A stretch of DNA of 16,506 nucleotides from Actinomycetota bacterium (lineage in GTDB: Bacteria > Actinomycetota > Actinomycetes > S36-B12 > UBA5976). Every line of letters starts with the position of its first letter. The stretch's first letter is position 1. Made by a program: the position numbers and the translations under genes. The stretch is from positions 1 through 16,506 of the forward strand of contig WLEH01000006.1 of NCBI GenBank assembly GCA_009704345.1. The letters run 5' to 3'. Positions 13,975 through 16,506 of this stretch are shown here, piece by piece. The notes under the pieces were generated by a model, which searched no databases, was not told the origin of the DNA, and saw nothing but the letters and a program-made list of their open reading frames with translations.

Positions 13975-15334
13975 TTAACGGCCTTTCCTTTGGTAGTTCA
14001 TAGTGTCTTTTCGTTACGCGCAATGCTAAGGCAGTTGCGATAACAAGTGGTCCAAGCCGGCCAACAAACATCAAAACTGCCAGCCAAATCTTGGCAAAAT
14101 CAGGTAAATCAGCAGTTATTCCAGTCGACAACCCTACAGTTGACGTGGCGGAAACAACCTCTAACAAGATGCGATCGAGTTCAACGTTTGTAAGAGCAGT
14201 TAATGCGATTGTTGAGAAGATAATAGTGGAGCTTGCCAGCGCTACCAATGTTAGAGCTTGCCTTTGAATTGATCTAGGCAATCGACGCTTACCCACATTA
14301 ACAGCAGTTTCGCCTCTGATTTCTGTCCAAATAATGAAAAACAAAACTGCGAGAGTTGTTACCTTAATTCCACCAGCGGTAGATGCCGAGCCGCCTCCGA
14401 TGAACATTAACAAATCCATGATCAACCAACTTGCTGGATCCATTGCACTGATATCAAAAGTGTTAAATCCAGCGGTTCGCGCAACTGTTGATGCAAAAAA
14501 AGCATTTAAGACTTTTTCAAATGGATTCATACCACCGAGCACTACTCTGTTATTCCATTCAATTACTGCAAATAAAATTCCACCCAAAAGAACTAAAATT
14601 GAAGTAGTCCAAATAGTTAGTTTGGAATGAAGAGAGAAAGGTCTACGTCTACCACTGGGCAGTAGATTTAATTTCCAAATGCGCTCGTGAATTTCAATTA
14701 AAACAGGAATACCGAGTCCGCCAACAATTACAGCAGCCATTAAAGGGATCAAATAAAGGAAGTCATTACTAAACCCAACCAAGTTGTCAGAGTAAAGCGC
14801 AAACCCCGCATTGTTAAATGCACTTATTGCATGAAAAAATCCGTGCCAGAAGGAATCAAACCAAGAGAAAAGATATTCGGTTCGATATCGGACTGATAGA
14901 TAAAGTGCCAATGCAATTTCGAACCCAAAATAAACCAAAATAACGCGTTTAAGCAGTACGGGTAAAGTCCGCGCTCCAACTATCTTCGCTTCAGCAAGTG
15001 TATTCAATCTGTCTGTCAAGCTTATTCGACCAGAGATAAGAAGCCCCAAAATAGTTGCAAATGAAATAATTCCCAGACCACCGGCTTGAAACATAATCAT
15101 TATTGCAAATTGACCAAACCCAGACCAATGTGTTGCTGTATCGACCACAGTTAAACCAGTTACGCAGACTGCAGATACGGCTGTGAATAATGCGGTTACT
15201 AGGTCAGTGTTCTGCCCAGGCGCTGTGGAAATTGGAAGGAGTAAAACGATAGTCCCAAGAAATACAGCGATTCCAAACGCTACTACGAGAATTTGCGTAG
15301 GGCGCATATTGAGCCCTTGGCGGGATGAACTCAC
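13967..15334 (-). CDS. ktrB: KtrB/TrkH-type ion-conducting subunit of K+ uptake
   Basis: Membrane protein of 455 residues from the Trk/Ktr/HKT superfamily, importing K+ (often with Na+ coupling). The four P-loops carry filter glycines in VTGL (58-61), NAGF (175-178), TAGFNT (287-292) and VGLSTG (400-405). The glycine-rich intramembrane loop GGGSASTAGGIKV (313-325) is the gate of this family. Length and lack of a long N-terminus fit KtrB rather than TrkH. Start taken as GTG at 15334, with TAGGCT 6 nt upstream; an ATG nine codons later (15308-15306) preceded by AAGGG is an alternative that would not change the membrane part. Confidence 0.94.
   Translation of the reverse strand: MSSSRQGLNMRPTQILVVAFGIAVFLGTIVLLLPISTAPGQNTDLVTALFTAVSAVCVTGLTVVDTATHWSGFGQFAIMIMFQAGGLGIISFATILGLLISGRISLTDRLNTLAEAKIVGARTLPVLLKRVILVYFGFEIALALYLSVRYRTEYLFSWFDSFWHGFFHAISAFNNAGFALYSDNLVGFSNDFLYLIPLMAAVIVGGLGIPVLIEIHERIWKLNLLPSGRRRPFSLHSKLTIWTTSILVLLGGILFAVIEWNNRVVLGGMNPFEKVLNAFFASTVARTAGFNTFDISAMDPASWLIMDLLMFIGGGSASTAGGIKVTTLAVLFFIIWTEIRGETAVNVGKRRLPRSIQRQALTLVALASSTIIFSTIALTALTNVELDRILLEVVSATSTVGLSTGITADLPDFAKIWLAVLMFVGRLGPLVIATALALRVTKRHYELPKERPLIG
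13982..13991 (-). promoter_or_regulatory. Ribosome binding site that fixes the TTG start of ktrA
   Basis: AAAGGAAAGG on the - strand, inside the last codons of ktrB, 7 nt before the TTG. It supports the rare start codon, which would otherwise be doubtful. Confidence 0.7.
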
Positions 15335-15340
15335 GGTCCA

Positions 15341-15346
15341 AGCCTA
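15341..15346 (-). promoter_or_regulatory. Candidate leaderless -10 box (TAGGCT) for ktrBA
   Basis: TAGGCT on the - strand ends 6 nt before the GTG at 15334. No clear -35 is seen at the expected distance. The gap between the heliorhodopsin stop (15441) and this start is 106 nt and shows no other gene and no convincing terminator or riboswitch fold. Confidence 0.4.
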
Positions 15347-15440
15347 CGCTTCAATACGGGAAGGGGTCTGCAGGGGGCTAAGAGTCTTTGCAACTAAGCG
15401 GTGAGACCAAAGTTTGTGTGAGGTGCCAAAATCAACCTTC

Positions 15441-16226
15441 CTACAGTGATCCAGTGGCTAGCACACCTGCAAATATCTGCCACGCGAGTGCACTTTTTGC
15501 CACAAACGACAAGGTGATGTAGAGCCGCTCTCCAGCGAGATAATCTTTGAATCTTCCAATTTCTTTGTATTGCAACCACTGAACTAGAGCAAAGGAATTA
15601 AAGAATAAGAAAAGTGAGATAACTACACCATAAACAAATCCAGGAGCCTCATTAGTGCTACCTGGCGAGAACAACAACCAGAACATGGCAATCCAAGGCA
15701 CAATGCCAGCAATACAGCCAAACCAAAATGGCAGCAAACTTCCCTTACCTGGCTCTTCATATTTCTCTTGTAACCAACCAAACAAAATCATGGAGATGTT
15801 GGCTCCAGCAATGGCCAGTAGCGCAATAATGTCCCAGACTGCATTAATAATTGAGATCAGAATGATCATAAGTGTCGAAGAAATTGAGTATTCAATCCAA
15901 CGCGCAATATTGCGCTTATTCGCTAAGTCATTGGCATAACCCTTAAGACCAGGACCTACAATCCAGAAATGAGCCAATGCGCTCAGCAACGAAAATATCG
16001 CAACTCCAATTGCAATTGGGAATTCAAACAACAAGATGCTCTCAAACCTTGCACCAGGAATTGGTGCATCTTGCAAATAGTTAACTGAAACTGGAAGCGC
16101 GAAGCTATTTGATAGTGCAATAATTGCAATTGCTTGAGCGAGATGGAATATTCCCGCAATCAGGTTATAGCGTCTGAGTCCAGCTAGTCGATCTGCTGGA
16201 ACTGGTGTTGGGGTTGAAGTGGCCAT
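15441..16226 (-). CDS. Heliorhodopsin
   Basis: Retinal-binding seven-helix membrane protein, 261 residues, of the heliorhodopsin family, which is inverted in the membrane relative to type-1 rhodopsins. Lys244 in VAKSALAWQIF is the retinal Schiff-base lysine in helix 7; Glu112 in RWIEYSISS is the counterion in helix 3. His28 (AGIFHLAQ) and His86 (ALAHFW) match the conserved histidines near the Schiff base. The blocks ILFGWLQEKY, LLPFWFGCIAGIVPW and ISLFLFFNSFALVQ are near identical, as I recall them, to the actinobacterial type protein 48C12. The start is ATG 16226, with GGAAAGG five bases upstream, rather than an upstream in-frame ATG at 16280. Heliorhodopsins have very slow photocycles, most show no ion pumping, and a signalling or enzyme-regulating role is suspected. 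Divergent from an SbtA-like gene, upstream of ktrBA. Confidence 0.96.
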   Translation of the reverse strand: MATSTPTPVPADRLAGLRRYNLIAGIFHLAQAIAIIALSNSFALPVSVNYLQDAPIPGARFESILLFEFPIAIGVAIFSLLSALAHFWIVGPGLKGYANDLANKRNIARWIEYSISSTLMIILISIINAVWDIIALLAIAGANISMILFGWLQEKYEEPGKGSLLPFWFGCIAGIVPWIAMFWLLFSPGSTNEAPGFVYGVVISLFLFFNSFALVQWLQYKEIGRFKDYLAGERLYITLSFVAKSALAWQIFAGVLATGSL

Positions 16227-16250
16227 GGTTGCCTTTCCGAATTTCATCAA

Positions 16251-16280
16251 AGCATAAAGCCTCACTGTGCGAATTAACAA
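16251..16280 (-). promoter_or_regulatory. Candidate sigma70-type promoter of the heliorhodopsin gene
   Basis: On the - strand TTGTTA (16280-16275), 18-bp spacer, TATGCT (16256-16251). Transcription would start near 16244, leaving an 18-nt leader that holds the GGAAAGG ribosome binding site (16238-16232). This gene is therefore led, unlike ktrB and the divergent SbtA-like gene. Confidence 0.5.
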
Positions 16281-16320
16281 GGAAATCCGAGAGTTTTCCC
16301 GTTACTGATGGGTTATCAGA

Positions 16321-16326
16321 TACTAT
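16321..16326 (+). promoter_or_regulatory. Candidate leaderless -10 box (TACTAT) for the SbtA-like gene
   Basis: TACTAT lies 7 nt before the ATG at 16334 and no ribosome binding site precedes that ATG. No clear -35 hexamer is present. The box is about 40 bp from the -35 of the divergent heliorhodopsin promoter. Confidence 0.4.
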
Positions 16327-16333
16327 TTCAACA

Positions 16334-16506
16334 ATGAACTCGTCCCTTGAGATAGCAATCTCGAATCTCACCTCCATCACGGTATTGATCTTCTTTTTGG
16401 GTCTACTAGCCGGTGCAATTAAGAGCGATGTCAAAATTCCAGAGGCCATCTATCAATTTATTGCGATCTATTTGTTGTTTGGTATTGGCTTAAAGGGTGG
16501 CGTTTC
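16334..16506 (+). CDS. sbtA: SbtA/DUF897-family putative sodium-dependent bicarbonate transporter, 3' end outside the window
   Basis: Only the first 57 codons are visible. The stretch FFLGLLAGAIKSDVKIPEAI (codons 20-39) followed by a YLLFGIGLKGG segment is the characteristic N-terminus of the DUF897/SbtA family: first membrane helix, the SD.KIPEAIY loop, then the second helix. Cyanobacterial SbtA is a Na+/HCO3- symporter regulated by the PII-like SbtB; in heterotrophs the role is less clear, with bicarbonate for anaplerosis the usual guess. Start ATG at 16334 places the helix at the usual distance. Whether an sbtB gene follows cannot be seen. Confidence 0.82.
   Translation, partial: MNSSLEIAISNLTSITVLIFFLGLLAGAIKSDVKIPEAIYQFIAIYLLFGIGLKGGV

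Noticed and set aside
14334..14630. 98-codon + strand frame opposite ktrB
   Set aside because: Antisense to conserved membrane segments and P-loops of KtrB; low-complexity composition.
15335..15440. Possible c-di-AMP (ydaO-type) riboswitch before ktrB
   Set aside because: Such elements precede ktr genes in some bacteria, but the 106-nt gap is short for one, I find none of its conserved blocks, and the -10 box next to the GTG suggests a leaderless transcript.
16227..16280. Longer heliorhodopsin start at 16280
   Set aside because: The added residues would cover the promoter-like boxes and are not part of known heliorhodopsins; the ATG at 16226 has its own ribosome binding site.
16165..16449. 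94-codon - strand frame spanning the divergent region
   Set aside because: It runs antisense through the SbtA-like start and overlaps the heliorhodopsin 5' end; no recognisable protein.
1..16506. CRISPR arrays, tRNA or rRNA genes, transposases, toxin-antitoxin pairs, phage defence genes
   Set aside because: Looked for on both strands; no direct-repeat arrays, cloverleaf sequences or matching protein families were seen.

Overview
This window looks like a piece of a streamlined, AT-leaning actinobacterial chromosome, most plausibly the freshwater acI / Ca. Nanopelagicales type (Planktophila or Nanopelagicus relatives). The inference rests on several traits: a heliorhodopsin very close to the actinobacterial-type 48C12 protein; a sugar ABC importer without its own ATPase gene; GTG and TTG starts; overlapping genes and very short gaps; and many apparently leaderless starts, with a TANNNT box 5-7 nt before the start codon. 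I cannot confirm the taxon without a search. I see no tRNA, rRNA, CRISPR array, insertion sequence or phage gene.

Left part (1-4161, + strand): the 3' part of a short-chain dehydrogenase/reductase, ended by a strong hairpin. Next comes a three-gene ABC-2 exporter (one ATPase and two different permeases, overlapping by 1 and 4 nt). It is followed by a GerMN-Gmad2 lipoprotein that seems to have its own leaderless promoter. A pyroglutamyl-peptidase gene (pcp, - strand) converges on the lipoprotein gene with an 8-nt overlap.

Middle part (4766-9673): a 196-nt divergent promoter region leads into an AglE/AglF/AglG-like sugar importer (lipoprotein binding protein and two permeases). A long perfect hairpin between the binding-protein gene and the first permease gene abuts the permease ribosome binding site. 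A cytoplasmic GH1 beta-glycosidase gene converges on the last permease gene with an 11-nt overlap. Import plus intracellular hydrolysis of an oligosaccharide or glycoside is the likely joint function.

Right part (9732-16226, all - strand): an M20 amidohydrolase; a PgaC/IcaA-like processive glycosyltransferase with a small PgaD-like membrane partner; a DUF4287/DUF1801-type protein; the KtrA/KtrB (Trk-type) potassium or sodium/potassium uptake pair; and a complete heliorhodopsin with retinal lysine and Glu counterion. At the right edge, divergent from the heliorhodopsin gene, begins an SbtA-family (DUF897) putative sodium-dependent bicarbonate transporter.

The most interesting region is 13.3-16.5 kb, where a light-sensing protein of uncertain role lies between an ion-uptake pair and a probable bicarbonate/sodium symporter and shares a 107-nt divergent promoter region with the latter. 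The most general signal is the recurring leaderless-promoter layout at the head of transcription units.
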